64,000 nt of DNA from positions 1,313,001 to 1,377,000 of the forward strand of contig NZ_CP116221.1 of assembly GCF_023556315.2 (NCBI RefSeq), written 5' to 3'. Under the pieces are notes generated by a model. That model worked only from the letters and a program-made list of their open reading frames with translations, searched no databases and was not told the DNA's origin. This document shows, one piece after another, positions 16,569-25,384 of this stretch; within the stretch, counting starts at the first letter, position 1, and every line of letters begins with the position of its first letter. This DNA is from Psychroserpens ponticola. Its GTDB lineage: Bacteria > Bacteroidota > Bacteroidia > Flavobacteriales > Flavobacteriaceae. The translations under genes were made by a program, and so were the position numbers.

Positions 16569-18479
16569 ATGTCTAAAGTAAAAGCACATAGCTTATTTAC
16601 AGATTTTGATATCAATTTATTTAAATCTGGAAAGCATTATAAACTCTACGAAAAATTCGGGTCTCATTTAACGACTCTAAATGGAGTGGAAGGTACTTAT
16701 TTTGCTGTTTGGGCTCCAAGTGCAAAACAAGTTTCTGTGATAGGTGATTTTAATTTTTGGAAAGAAGGTGCACATAAATTAAATGTAAGATGGGATGAAA
16801 GCGGTATTTGGGAAGGCTTCATACCTAACATTGGTAAAGGCTCAGCTTATAAGTATAAAATTGAAAGCCATAATAATGGTATAAAAACAGAAAAGGCAGA
16901 TCCATATGCAAGGCGTTATGAGCACAATCCCAAAACAGCTTCTATTGTCTGGGAAGATGCATACAGTTGGAAAGATACCAAATGGATGAAATCTAGAAAA
17001 AAGAAAAATGCACTAAATGCACCATTTTCTGTTTATGAAGTACATTTAGGGTCCTGGAAAAAACAAATAGAAGAAAACCGTTTCCTTTCTTATGTTGAGC
17101 TGGCAGATCAATTAGTTGATTATGTAAAAGAAATGAACTTTACTCACGTAGAGCTTATGCCTATTATGGAATTTCCTTACGATCCAAGTTGGGGTTATCA
17201 GGTAACTGGTTATTTTGCACCAACATCTCGTTTTGGCTATCCAGAAGAATTTAAACTTTTAGTAGATAAACTACATCAAAATGATATTGGGATTTTATTA
17301 GATTGGGTGCCTTCACATTTCCCAGAAGATGCACATGGTTTAGGCTTTTTTGATGGGTCGTGTTTATATGAACATCCAGACAAACGCAAAGGCTATCATC
17401 AAGATTGGAAAAGTTTAATCTTTAACTATGGTCGCAATGAAGTCAAATCTTTTTTAATAAGCAACGCATTATTTTGGCTAGATCAATATCATGCAGACGG
17501 ATTGCGAGTAGATGCTGTAGCATCTATGCTGTTTTTAGATTATTCAAGAGAAGAAGGAGAATGGGAACCTAACCAATATGGTGGAAGAGAAAATCTAGAA
17601 GCAATTGCTTTTATGAAAGAATTAAATGAAGCTATTTATGGTACGTTTCCAGATGTGCAAGCTATAGCTGAAGAATCTACTTCATTTCCAGGTGTTTCTA
17701 AACCTGTGTTTTTAGGTGGATTAGGATTTGGTATGAAATGGATGATGGGTTGGATGCACGATACATTACAATACTTTGCTAAAGAACCGATTTACAGAAA
17801 GCATCATCAAGATGATTTAACATTTAGTATGACATATGCGTTTACCGAAAACTTCATGTTGCCCTTAAGTCACGACGAAGTCGTGTATGGTAAAAAATCG
17901 ATACTAAATAGAATGCCTGGTGATGAGTGGCAAAAATTCGCTAATTTACGAATACTCTATAGCTATATGTTTACGCATCCAGGAACAAAATTATTATTTC
18001 AAGGTGCAGAATTTGGGCAAAGTGAAGAATGGGATTTTCAAAAAAGTTTAGATTGGCATTTACTACAATACAAACCGCATAAAGGAGTTCAGAAGTTAAT
18101 AAAAGACTTAAATAAGCTTTATAAAACAGAACCTGCTTTTCACGAAAAGCAATTTGAACAAGAAGGATTTGAATGGATAGATTATAATGATGCTGAGAAC
18201 TCTATGTTTGCCTACATGAGACATGGTAATAACAAAAAAGACACGGTTATAGTTGTATGTAATATGACACCTATGCCGAAGAATAATTACAAACTAGGTT
18301 TGCCTAAGGCTGGAAAACTAAAACAAATTTTCAACAGTGACCAAAAAGACTATTTTGGTACAGGTAACTATAGTAATAAATTGATGATTACAAAAATGAT
18401 ACCTTGGCATTTTAGAGCGCATTCAGTTGAAGTCATAATTCCACCTTTAAGTGTAGCAATTTTTAAATATACTGTATAG
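16569..18479 (+). CDS. glgB: 1,4-alpha-glucan branching enzyme
   Basis: A GH13 branching enzyme that makes the alpha-1,6 branches of glycogen. The 636 residues contain one N-terminal CBM48 module (YFAVWAPSAKQVSVIGDFN, about residues 43-61), then the catalytic barrel with LDWVPSHF, the nucleophile in DGLRVDAVASM, the acid/base Glu in IAEEST, and SHDEVVYGK, and a C-terminal all-beta domain. The length fits the short form that has a single N-terminal module. The gene is 30 bases after glgC and completes the glycogen-synthesis trio. Confidence 0.95.
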   Translation: MSKVKAHSLFTDFDINLFKSGKHYKLYEKFGSHLTTLNGVEGTYFAVWAPSAKQVSVIGDFNFWKEGAHKLNVRWDESGIWEGFIPNIGKGSAYKYKIESHNNGIKTEKADPYARRYEHNPKTASIVWEDAYSWKDTKWMKSRKKKNALNAPFSVYEVHLGSWKKQIEENRFLSYVELADQLVDYVKEMNFTHVELMPIMEFPYDPSWGYQVTGYFAPTSRFGYPEEFKLLVDKLHQNDIGILLDWVPSHFPEDAHGLGFFDGSCLYEHPDKRKGYHQDWKSLIFNYGRNEVKSFLISNALFWLDQYHADGLRVDAVASMLFLDYSREEGEWEPNQYGGRENLEAIAFMKELNEAIYGTFPDVQAIAEESTSFPGVSKPVFLGGLGFGMKWMMGWMHDTLQYFAKEPIYRKHHQDDLTFSMTYAFTENFMLPLSHDEVVYGKKSILNRMPGDEWQKFANLRILYSYMFTHPGTKLLFQGAEFGQSEEWDFQKSLDWHLLQYKPHKGVQKLIKDLNKLYKTEPAFHEKQFEQEGFEWIDYNDAENSMFAYMRHGNNKKDTVIVVCNMTPMPKNNYKLGLPKAGKLKQIFNSDQKDYFGTGNYSNKLMITKMIPWHFRAHSVEVIIPPLSVAIFKYTV

Positions 18480-18547
18480 TTAAATAGTGTATTGTCAAAT
18501 TATTAATATTAATCATGTTTTATTCTTGTATTGTCAAAATATAAACT

Positions 18548-18561
18548 CGAAATCGTTATAG
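18548..18561. promoter_or_regulatory. degenerate copy of the glgA-upstream palindrome
   Basis: CGAAATCGTTATAG matches the 13764 palindrome at 11 of 14 positions, with the left half-site CGAAATCG identical. It lies in the 173-base gap between glgB and the GH31 gene, the only gap in this gene cluster large enough for a separate promoter. It could be a weaker operator; the right half is poor. Confidence 0.25.
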
Positions 18562-18652
18562 TTAATAATTAGTTATAATTACCATATAGCATTCTTTTTT
18601 ACTACCTGATTTTTCCGTTTTTTTACGCTTAGTTTACTTCAAAAACTGCACT

Positions 18653-21058
18653 ATGATTATAAATACTGAATTAGAACAAAAAGGGAATTTATTTCCTTCT
18701 AAGATAATTAATTTCAAGAAAGATGTTGATACTTTATATTTTTCTACAGATAATGATGTTGTTTTACAATTAACTGTCCTAAGAGACAGTGTTTTGCGTT
18801 TTAGGTATTCTACAACTGGGACATTTGGAAATGATTTTTCATATGCAATAACTAAATATGCAAGTACAGGATATAACCATCTAACTATTGATGAAGATGA
18901 TGAATTTTATAAAATAACAACGTCAAAACTTATTTGCCATATTGCAAAAGAAGATTTAAGAGTTTCACTTTATGACGCAAAAGACAATGAATTAATCAAT
19001 CAAGATGAAGTTGGTTTTCATTGGGAAGAAAGTTATGAATATGGTGGTAACATTGTTAAGATGAGTAAAATTTCTAACGATGGAGAAAGTTATTATGGCT
19101 TAGGAGACAAACCAAATCATTTAAATTTAAAAGGGAAACGTTACCAAAATTGGGTGACCGATTCTTACGCATATGGAAAAGATACAGATCCTATTTATAA
19201 AGCCATTCCTTTTTACACAGGATTGCATAACAAAAAGGCTTATGGTATTTTCTTTGATAATACATTCAGAAGTTATTTTGATTTTTCTCACGAAAGAAGA
19301 AATGTAACTAGTTTTTGGGCTGATGGTGGTGAAATGAATTACTATTTTATTTATGGTCCGCAAATGCAAGATGTTATTGAAAGCTATACAGATCTTACCG
19401 GAAAACCACATCAATTGCCACCACTTTGGGCTCTAGGATACCACCAATGTAAATGGAGTTATTATCCAGAAAGTAAGGTTAAAGAAATTACATCGACATT
19501 CAGAAAGTTAAAAATTCCATGTGATGCAATTTATTTAGATATCGATTATATGGAAGGCTTTCGATGTTTTACTTGGAATAAAGAATACTTTCCAGATCCA
19601 AAACGAATGGTTAAAGAATTAGCTGACGATGGATTTAAAACGGTTGCTATTATTGATCCAGGTATTAAAATAGATAAAGAGTATTCTGTTTTTAAAGAAG
19701 CTTTAGAAAAAGACTATTTCTGTAAACGAGCTGATGGTCCTTATATGAAGGGTAAAGTTTGGCCTGGAGAATGTTATTTTCCTGATTTTACAAACCCGAA
19801 AGTGAGAGATTGGTGGTCAGGTTTGTTTAAAGAACTAATTGAAGATATTGGAATTAAAGGTGTTTGGAATGATATGAATGAGCCAGCTGTTATGGAGGTT
19901 CCTAACAAAACTTTTCCTGATGATGTAAGACATAATTACGATGGTAACTTTTGTAGTCATAGAAAAGCACATAATATATATGGCATGCAAATGGCTAGAG
20001 CTACTTATCAAGGTCTTAAAAAATATGCATATCCTAAGCGTCCATTTGTGATTACTCGATCTGCTTATTCTGGAACACAGCGTTATACGTCAACATGGAC
20101 AGGTGATAATGTGGCAACTTGGGAACATTTATGGATTGCAAATGTACAAGCGCAACGTATGGCTATGTCTGGATTTAGTTTTGCAGGTAGTGATATTGGT
20201 GGTTTTGCTGAACAGCCTCAAGGTGAATTGTTTACACGCTGGATTCAATTAGGTGTATTTCATCCTTTTTGTCGAGTGCACTCTTCTGGTGATCATGGAG
20301 ATCAAGAACCTTGGGCTTTTGATGAAGATGTAACAGATATTGTTAGGAAATTTATAGAATTGCGCTATCAATTACTACCTTATTTATACACAGCATTTTG
20401 GCATCACATTGATCAAGGGAGACCAATATTGAAATCCTTAGTGCTTTATGATCAAGAGGATGTTCAAACACATTATAGAACAGATGAATTTATTTATGGT
20501 GAAAACATTTTAGTTTGTCCTATTATTGAACAAAATGCAAGAGGAAGACGAATGTATGTTCCACGCGGAAATTGGTATAACTACTGGACCAACGAATTGA
20601 TTAAAGGCGGAAAAGAGTTATGGGTTGATGCAAATATTGAAAGCATGCCTATTTTTATAAAAGAAGGTGCAATTATTCCTAAATACCCCATTCAGCAGTA
20701 TGTTGATGAACTTGATATTGATGAAGTAACCTTAGATGTGTATTATAAAAAAGGAAAAGAAGTGTCTACCCTTTATGATGATGCCAATGATGGATATGAT
20801 TATACTAAAGGACGTTATAGTTTAAGAACCTTTAAGTTAAAAGGAAAAGAAAATGAATTAATCATTCAACAACACAAAGAAGGTAAGTATACCACTAAGT
20901 ACAAAACCTTTAATTTAAAGATTTACGGATTGCCTTTTGAAGTCAAAGAAATACAACTAGATAATGAAATTATTGATATTAAACGATTAATTTTAGATGA
21001 GTATTCAAATATCGTTATTGATAAAGATTTTTCTGAACTTCATATTATAGGTGTATAA
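18653..21058 (+). CDS. GH31 family alpha-glucosidase
   Basis: An 801-residue glycoside hydrolase of family 31, which releases glucose from the non-reducing ends of alpha-glucans. The nucleophile Asp is in GVWNDMNEPAVM and the acid/base Asp in WTGDNVATWEHL; HQCKWSYYPE and CDAIYLDIDYMEGF are standard GH31 barrel segments. There is an N-terminal galactose-mutarotase-like domain and C-terminal beta domains. No signal peptide is present (the N-terminus is IINTELEQKGNLFPS), so it works in the cytoplasm, plausibly on glycogen or on maltodextrins. It follows glgB by 173 bases. Confidence 0.93.
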   Translation: MIINTELEQKGNLFPSKIINFKKDVDTLYFSTDNDVVLQLTVLRDSVLRFRYSTTGTFGNDFSYAITKYASTGYNHLTIDEDDEFYKITTSKLICHIAKEDLRVSLYDAKDNELINQDEVGFHWEESYEYGGNIVKMSKISNDGESYYGLGDKPNHLNLKGKRYQNWVTDSYAYGKDTDPIYKAIPFYTGLHNKKAYGIFFDNTFRSYFDFSHERRNVTSFWADGGEMNYYFIYGPQMQDVIESYTDLTGKPHQLPPLWALGYHQCKWSYYPESKVKEITSTFRKLKIPCDAIYLDIDYMEGFRCFTWNKEYFPDPKRMVKELADDGFKTVAIIDPGIKIDKEYSVFKEALEKDYFCKRADGPYMKGKVWPGECYFPDFTNPKVRDWWSGLFKELIEDIGIKGVWNDMNEPAVMEVPNKTFPDDVRHNYDGNFCSHRKAHNIYGMQMARATYQGLKKYAYPKRPFVITRSAYSGTQRYTSTWTGDNVATWEHLWIANVQAQRMAMSGFSFAGSDIGGFAEQPQGELFTRWIQLGVFHPFCRVHSSGDHGDQEPWAFDEDVTDIVRKFIELRYQLLPYLYTAFWHHIDQGRPILKSLVLYDQEDVQTHYRTDEFIYGENILVCPIIEQNARGRRMYVPRGNWYNYWTNELIKGGKELWVDANIESMPIFIKEGAIIPKYPIQQYVDELDIDEVTLDVYYKKGKEVSTLYDDANDGYDYTKGRYSLRTFKLKGKENELIIQQHKEGKYTTKYKTFNLKIYGLPFEVKEIQLDNEIIDIKRLILDEYSNIVIDKDFSELHIIGV

Positions 21059-21153
21059 AGTATAAGATTAAATGTGACATTTTAATCTCTAATTGTGTCA
21101 AACATTATGGAATGAATTTTGTAAATTTAACTTTATACTAAAAACCATTAGCA

Positions 21154-21984
21154 ATGAAATATAAAAATAGCATCGTAGCAGTTGGAACGTTAATAATGTT
21201 CTTGTCTTGTGCTACAAATCCTCTAACTGGAAAAAAAACATTGGCATTTGTCTCAAATAATGAAATATTTCCTTCTGCATTTGCTCAATATGATCAGTTT
21301 TTATCTGAAAATAAAGTCGTAAATGGCACATCAGATTCTGAAATGATTCAACGTGTCGGACAACGAATTGCAGTTGCTGCAGAGCGTTGGTTAAATGCAA
21401 ATGGTCATGAAGGGTATTTAAAAGATTATAAATGGGAATACAACTTAGTAAACGATAATACTGTAAATGCATGGTGTATGCCAGGAGGAAAGATTGTATT
21501 CTATACGGGAATTTTACCTATTGCACAAAACGAAACAGGTGTTGCAGCTATTATGGGTCATGAAGTTGCTCATGCACTTGCAAATCATGGACAACAACGT
21601 ATGAGTGCCGCTTACATTCAACAAGGACTTGCTGTAGCTGGAAACATAGCTATTAAGGATGAACAAACTAGAGGTATATTTAACCAATCTTATGGTGTAG
21701 GGTCTAATGTATTAGGAATGTTACCTTTTAGTAGAAGCCATGAATCACAATCTGATGAGTTCGGATTAACTTTAATGGCTATTGCTGGTTACAATCCTGA
21801 TGAAGCTGCCGAATTATGGAAACGTATGAAAGCGAATAGTGGAGGAGAAGGACCACCAGAGTTTTTAAGTACGCATCCATCTAACGATACACGTATTTCA
21901 AACTTGCAAGGTTGGGCTCCTAAATCTAAAGCTGAAGCTAAAAAGTTTGGAGTTACTTCTTTTAGACCATTAGGTGAATTTTAA
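21154..21984 (+). CDS. M48 family metalloprotease, lipoprotein
   Basis: A 276-residue membrane-anchored zinc protease related to LoiP/BepA-type peptidases of the periplasm. The lipobox ends at Cys19 (TLIMFLSCATNPLTGKK); the sequence right after the cysteine is not acidic, unlike the other lipoproteins here, which fits retention on the periplasmic face. The HExxH motif is in MGHEVAHALANHG and the third ligand Glu in HESQSDEFGL. STHPSNDTRISNLQ near the C-terminus is also characteristic. A role in outer-membrane protein quality control is inferred from the family. Confidence 0.92.
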   Translation: MKYKNSIVAVGTLIMFLSCATNPLTGKKTLAFVSNNEIFPSAFAQYDQFLSENKVVNGTSDSEMIQRVGQRIAVAAERWLNANGHEGYLKDYKWEYNLVNDNTVNAWCMPGGKIVFYTGILPIAQNETGVAAIMGHEVAHALANHGQQRMSAAYIQQGLAVAGNIAIKDEQTRGIFNQSYGVGSNVLGMLPFSRSHESQSDEFGLTLMAIAGYNPDEAAELWKRMKANSGGEGPPEFLSTHPSNDTRISNLQGWAPKSKAEAKKFGVTSFRPLGEF

Positions 21985-22015
21985 TATTTAGTTCATAAAA
22001 AATATCTTACTTTAG

Positions 22016-22044
22016 AAGCTGCTTACTTAAAAGCAGCTTTTTTT
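22016..22044 (+). terminator. terminator ending exactly at the next start codon
   Basis: AAGCTGCTT (22016-22024), loop ACTTAA, AAGCAGCTT (22031-22039), with the T run reaching 22044. The ATG of the transporter gene is at 22045, so the hairpin occupies the whole region where its leader would be. Confidence 0.82.
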
Positions 22045-23394
22045 ATGGAACATTTACAAAAAGGCAGTAAAAAACTGCTAAACGCTTGGGCATTTTACGA
22101 CTGGGCAAATTCGGTTTATACATTAACGATTGCATCTTCAATTTTTCCAATATTTTATTCAGCTTTATTTATTTCTCAATCAGAAAAAACAGTTGAAGCT
22201 TTTGGAATGCTTTTTAAAAGTACTGCTTTAATAACTTATGTTACAGCTTTTACCTTTTTAGTAGTTGCTTTTACATCTCCAGTTTTGTCTGGAATTGCCG
22301 ATTATGTTGGAAACAAAAAGAACTTCATGAAGTTCTTCTGTTATGTTGGTGGATTTGGTTGTATTGGATTGTACTGGTTTAATATTGAAAACATTCATTT
22401 GAGTTTGTTATTTTATTTCATGGGATTAATTGGGTATTGGGGAAGTTTGGTATTCTATAATTCATATTTACCAGATATAGCATTTCCAGAGCAACAAGAT
22501 AGTATCAGTGCTAAAGGGTTTAGTATGGGTTATATTGGAAGTGTGATTTTATTAGTGATTAATCTCGCAATGGTCATGTATCCAGACGTTTTTTTTATTT
22601 CTGATACTATATCTGAAAATGGTGAGATTATTGAAACTGCTGCACAAGTAGGTATGCGATATTCTTTCGTAATGGTAGGTTTGTGGTGGATTCTTTTTAG
22701 TCAATATACATTTTATGTACTTCCTAAAGGAGCTTCTCAAGGTCATAAAGTTACTAGAGCTGTAATATTTAATGGAATTAAAGAACTGAAATTAGTTTGG
22801 CTTCAGTTAAAGCAAAATTTAAGACTGAAACGCTATTTAGTGGCGTTTTTTGTATTCAGTATGGCTGTACAAACCATTATGTTAGTGGCCGTTTATTTTG
22901 GCGAAGAAGAGATTTCTTGGGCAGATGAGGATGCTAAAACTTTAGGTTTGATAGTTAGTATTTTAGTAATTCAATTGGTGGCTATAATTGGAGCTTATTT
23001 AACCTCATTCGCATCTTCAAAGTTTGGAAACATACAAACACTTATTGTAGTCAATTTTATTTGGATGGCATTATGTGTGTATGCCTATTTTATGCAAACA
23101 CCTTTTCAATTTTATATTGCTGCATCATTAGTAGGATTGGTAATGGGTGGAATTCAAGCCTTGGCACGATCAACGTATTCCAAATTTTTACCAAATACAG
23201 AAGATACAACTTCGTATTTTAGTTTTTTCGATGTCGCCGAAAAAATAGGAATCGTAATAGGAATGGTAATTTTTGCAACAATAGATCAAATAACTGGAAG
23301 TATGCGTAATGCGATTTTGTTTTTATTTATCTTTTTTCTAGTTGGAATTTTTCTGCTCTTTAGAGTTCCAAAAGAAAATCTTAAACCAAATTAA
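22045..23394 (+). CDS. MFS transporter, UMF1 (Atg22-like) family
   Basis: A 449-residue integral inner-membrane transporter with about 12 predicted helices. The N-terminus KKLLNAWAFYDWANSVYTLT is characteristic of the UMF1 family, related to the yeast vacuolar amino-acid effluxer Atg22. Other family segments are SGIADYVGNKKNFM after the second helix, and GGIQALARSTYSKFLP with FSFFDVAEKIGIVIG in the second half. Amino-acid export is possible by analogy only. The start codon directly follows the T run of an upstream terminator, yet the conserved N-terminus shows that this start is right. Confidence 0.9.
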   Translation: MEHLQKGSKKLLNAWAFYDWANSVYTLTIASSIFPIFYSALFISQSEKTVEAFGMLFKSTALITYVTAFTFLVVAFTSPVLSGIADYVGNKKNFMKFFCYVGGFGCIGLYWFNIENIHLSLLFYFMGLIGYWGSLVFYNSYLPDIAFPEQQDSISAKGFSMGYIGSVILLVINLAMVMYPDVFFISDTISENGEIIETAAQVGMRYSFVMVGLWWILFSQYTFYVLPKGASQGHKVTRAVIFNGIKELKLVWLQLKQNLRLKRYLVAFFVFSMAVQTIMLVAVYFGEEEISWADEDAKTLGLIVSILVIQLVAIIGAYLTSFASSKFGNIQTLIVVNFIWMALCVYAYFMQTPFQFYIAASLVGLVMGGIQALARSTYSKFLPNTEDTTSYFSFFDVAEKIGIVIGMVIFATIDQITGSMRNAILFLFIFFLVGIFLLFRVPKENLKPN

Positions 23395-23440
23395 AATTAG
23401 TATGTTTGCTAAAATTAAATTAATTCATATTTCAATTGTT

Positions 23441-24361
23441 ATGAAAAAAATATCTTTCCTGTTTTCTATGTTCATTTTGCTAACAGCTTTTACTTGTGAA
23501 GATGAACCTTTAGATGGAGACTTTTTAACAGAAAACAATGCATCTTGCGAACTTGCTACTCAAAATACTCAAAATGCAGCCATAGCTTTTTTAAGTGTTA
23601 CTGCAGAGAATTATTCTCAATTATGTACTACTTATAGAAATGCATTAGAGGCTCAAATACAATTTTGTGGAGATCCAGATGGAATTTTACAAACTCAAAT
23701 TGAAAGTTTAGGTTTTTGCGGAGATACTAATCCTGATCCATGTGATATTGCAATGACATTAACTTCTGTTGCTGAAACAGCATATAATGAAGATACATCT
23801 GATACTACTTTATGTAATGATTATCGAGTAGCTTTAGAAAACGAAATTGCAATCTGTGGAGATTCTGATGGAAGTCTTCAATTAATCATTGATGAATTAG
23901 GAGATTGTACTAATAATCAAACCAACGAAGACATAGTAGGAACATGGCTTTTGACTGCATGGATTGGTGAAGAACCAATTGATTTAAATAATGATGGAAC
24001 AGAAAGTGTCAATTTCTTAGATGAAATGAATTGTTATGAAAATGAAACAATTGTATTTAATGCAGATAATACTGCTGTTGCAATGAGTACATCATATGCT
24101 TCTTTTATTTTCGAAATTGAAGTAGGAACTACTAATGAATATGATTATGTTATTGAATGTGAATTTGAAAATGAAAACACAAACAGTACTTGGACACAAA
24201 ACGGAAATATAATTACCGTTGATGATGGTACTACAGTTTATGATGCTACAATAAATGGAGATCAATTATCTGTTTTTGTGCCTGAAGGTTTTGTCGCATT
24301 TAGTTCAGATTTCACAGCAACGACGATACAGGATTTAACTTTTATATATACTAAACAATAA
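23441..24361 (+). CDS. lipoprotein with two four-Cys repeats and a lipocalin-like C-terminus
   Basis: A 306-residue lipoprotein; the ATG at 23441 begins MKKISFLFSMFILLTAFTC with the lipid on Cys19, followed by acidic EDEPLDGD that resembles the flavobacterial surface-export signal. Residues 35-160 hold two copies of a helical repeat with spacing C-x(23-25)-C-x13-C-x16-C, each containing CGDPDG or CGDSDG and an LxxLG-C end. The C-terminal half (IVGTWLLTAWIGEEPIDLN, ETIVFNADNTAVAM, TWTQNGNIITVDDG) looks like the small lipocalin-like domain common in Bacteroidota lipoproteins. The paralogue at 24471 shares the repeat half but not the C-terminus. Function unknown. Confidence 0.82.
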   Translation: MKKISFLFSMFILLTAFTCEDEPLDGDFLTENNASCELATQNTQNAAIAFLSVTAENYSQLCTTYRNALEAQIQFCGDPDGILQTQIESLGFCGDTNPDPCDIAMTLTSVAETAYNEDTSDTTLCNDYRVALENEIAICGDSDGSLQLIIDELGDCTNNQTNEDIVGTWLLTAWIGEEPIDLNNDGTESVNFLDEMNCYENETIVFNADNTAVAMSTSYASFIFEIEVGTTNEYDYVIECEFENENTNSTWTQNGNIITVDDGTTVYDATINGDQLSVFVPEGFVAFSSDFTATTIQDLTFIYTKQ

Positions 24362-24383
24362 TTAAAGTTTAAAATTTAAAAAT

Positions 24384-24414
24384 AAAAGCCACTCATAAAT
24401 AGAGTGGCTTTTTT
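24384..24414 (+). terminator. intrinsic terminator
   Basis: AAAAGCCACTC (24384-24394), loop ATAAATA, GAGTGGCTTTTTT (24402-24414), between the two paralogous lipoprotein genes. Confidence 0.88.
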
Positions 24415-24470
24415 GATTTACAATTAAAAGATAAAGTTGTAACTTTAAATTCACAAAATTGATGTATACC

Positions 24471-25313
24471 ATGAAAAAGTTATCACTCCTATTGTCATTT
24501 TTTATATTATTAAGTGCCTTTACTTGTGATAATGAACCATTAGAAGGTGAGTTTGTTACTGAAGAAACATCATCATGTAATGTGTCTTCTCAAAATGTCA
24601 TTGATGCTGCTTTAGCCTTTACTCAAGCTACAGATGAAACCTATGAACTGTTATGTATGGCGTATAAAACAGCATTGCAAAATCAAATACAGTTTTGTGG
24701 AGATCCAGATGGAAGTTTACAAGCAATAATTGATAGCTTGGGAGATTGTTTGATAAATACCCAAATTGAAGATTGTGCTTCTGCTCTAGAAGCTGTTGAA
24801 ATAGCTGAGTTAGCTTTTAATGAAGCTACTATAGGGAATTATACAGAATTATGTATCATATATAGAGAAGCCTTGCTAACTTACATTGAACTTTGTGGAC
24901 CAGATAGTGAAGTGCAATCAATTTTAATTGAATTAGGAAACTGTATTCAAGAAGAAACAGCTGAAGGTGTTTTTAGTGTAAATGCAGGAACTATGCCTTT
25001 AGTGTTTGATGCCATTCATGTTTCTGAAAATGGAGATGTTCTACAAGTCGCTGCAGAAACAGGTTCTCCAACATATCACATTATTTATTTTGAAATAACT
25101 CTTGGTGAAACTGGTGTTGATATTATTAATGATACATTTTCTATTAATATAAATTCAGTATATTATCCTTCAAATCAAGGGTTTGATGATTTTACATCAA
25201 CAATAACAACAAACACACCAGGAAATATTATCGGTAGTTTCAGTGGTGTTGTAACCAATGCTAATGGAGCAGATTTGAATTTAACATCTGGAGTTATTAG
25301 TGTCGCATATTAA
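24471..25313 (+). CDS. lipoprotein with two four-Cys repeats, paralogue of the preceding gene
   Basis: A 280-residue lipoprotein. ATG 24471 gives MKKLSLLLSFFILLSAFTC with the lipid on Cys19 and acidic DNEPLEGE after it. Two copies of the same helical repeat follow: C-x25-C-x13-C-x16-C with CGDPDGSLQAIIDSLGDC, and C-x25-C-x13-C-x15-C with CGPDSEVQSILIELGNC. The C-terminal domain (VFSVNAGTMPLVFDAIHVSE, SININSVYYPSN, IIGSFSGVVTNANGADLNLT) is a different beta-rich module from that of its neighbour. So a shared repeat scaffold is joined to two different ends. Function unknown; a surface location is likely. Confidence 0.82.
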   Translation: MKKLSLLLSFFILLSAFTCDNEPLEGEFVTEETSSCNVSSQNVIDAALAFTQATDETYELLCMAYKTALQNQIQFCGDPDGSLQAIIDSLGDCLINTQIEDCASALEAVEIAELAFNEATIGNYTELCIIYREALLTYIELCGPDSEVQSILIELGNCIQEETAEGVFSVNAGTMPLVFDAIHVSENGDVLQVAAETGSPTYHIIYFEITLGETGVDIINDTFSININSVYYPSNQGFDDFTSTITTNTPGNIIGSFSGVVTNANGADLNLTSGVISVAY

Positions 25314-25325
25314 GTTTTAGTGAAT

Positions 25326-25369
25326 AAAAAAAAGCCACAAACTTCAAATTGAAGCTTGTGGCTTTTTTT
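25326..25369 (+). terminator. bidirectional terminator
   Basis: A long hairpin with AAAAAGCCACAA and TTGTGGCTTTTT arms extended by CTTC/GAAG around loop AAATT. It separates the lipoprotein gene from the converging auto-adhesin operon. Confidence 0.88.
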
Positions 25370-25384
25370 ATAGTATGTACTTTT

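Noticed and set aside
23342-23440. Upstream extension of the first Cys-repeat lipoprotein into the transporter gene
   Set aside because: It would hide the lipoprotein signal peptide that begins at the ATG at 23441.
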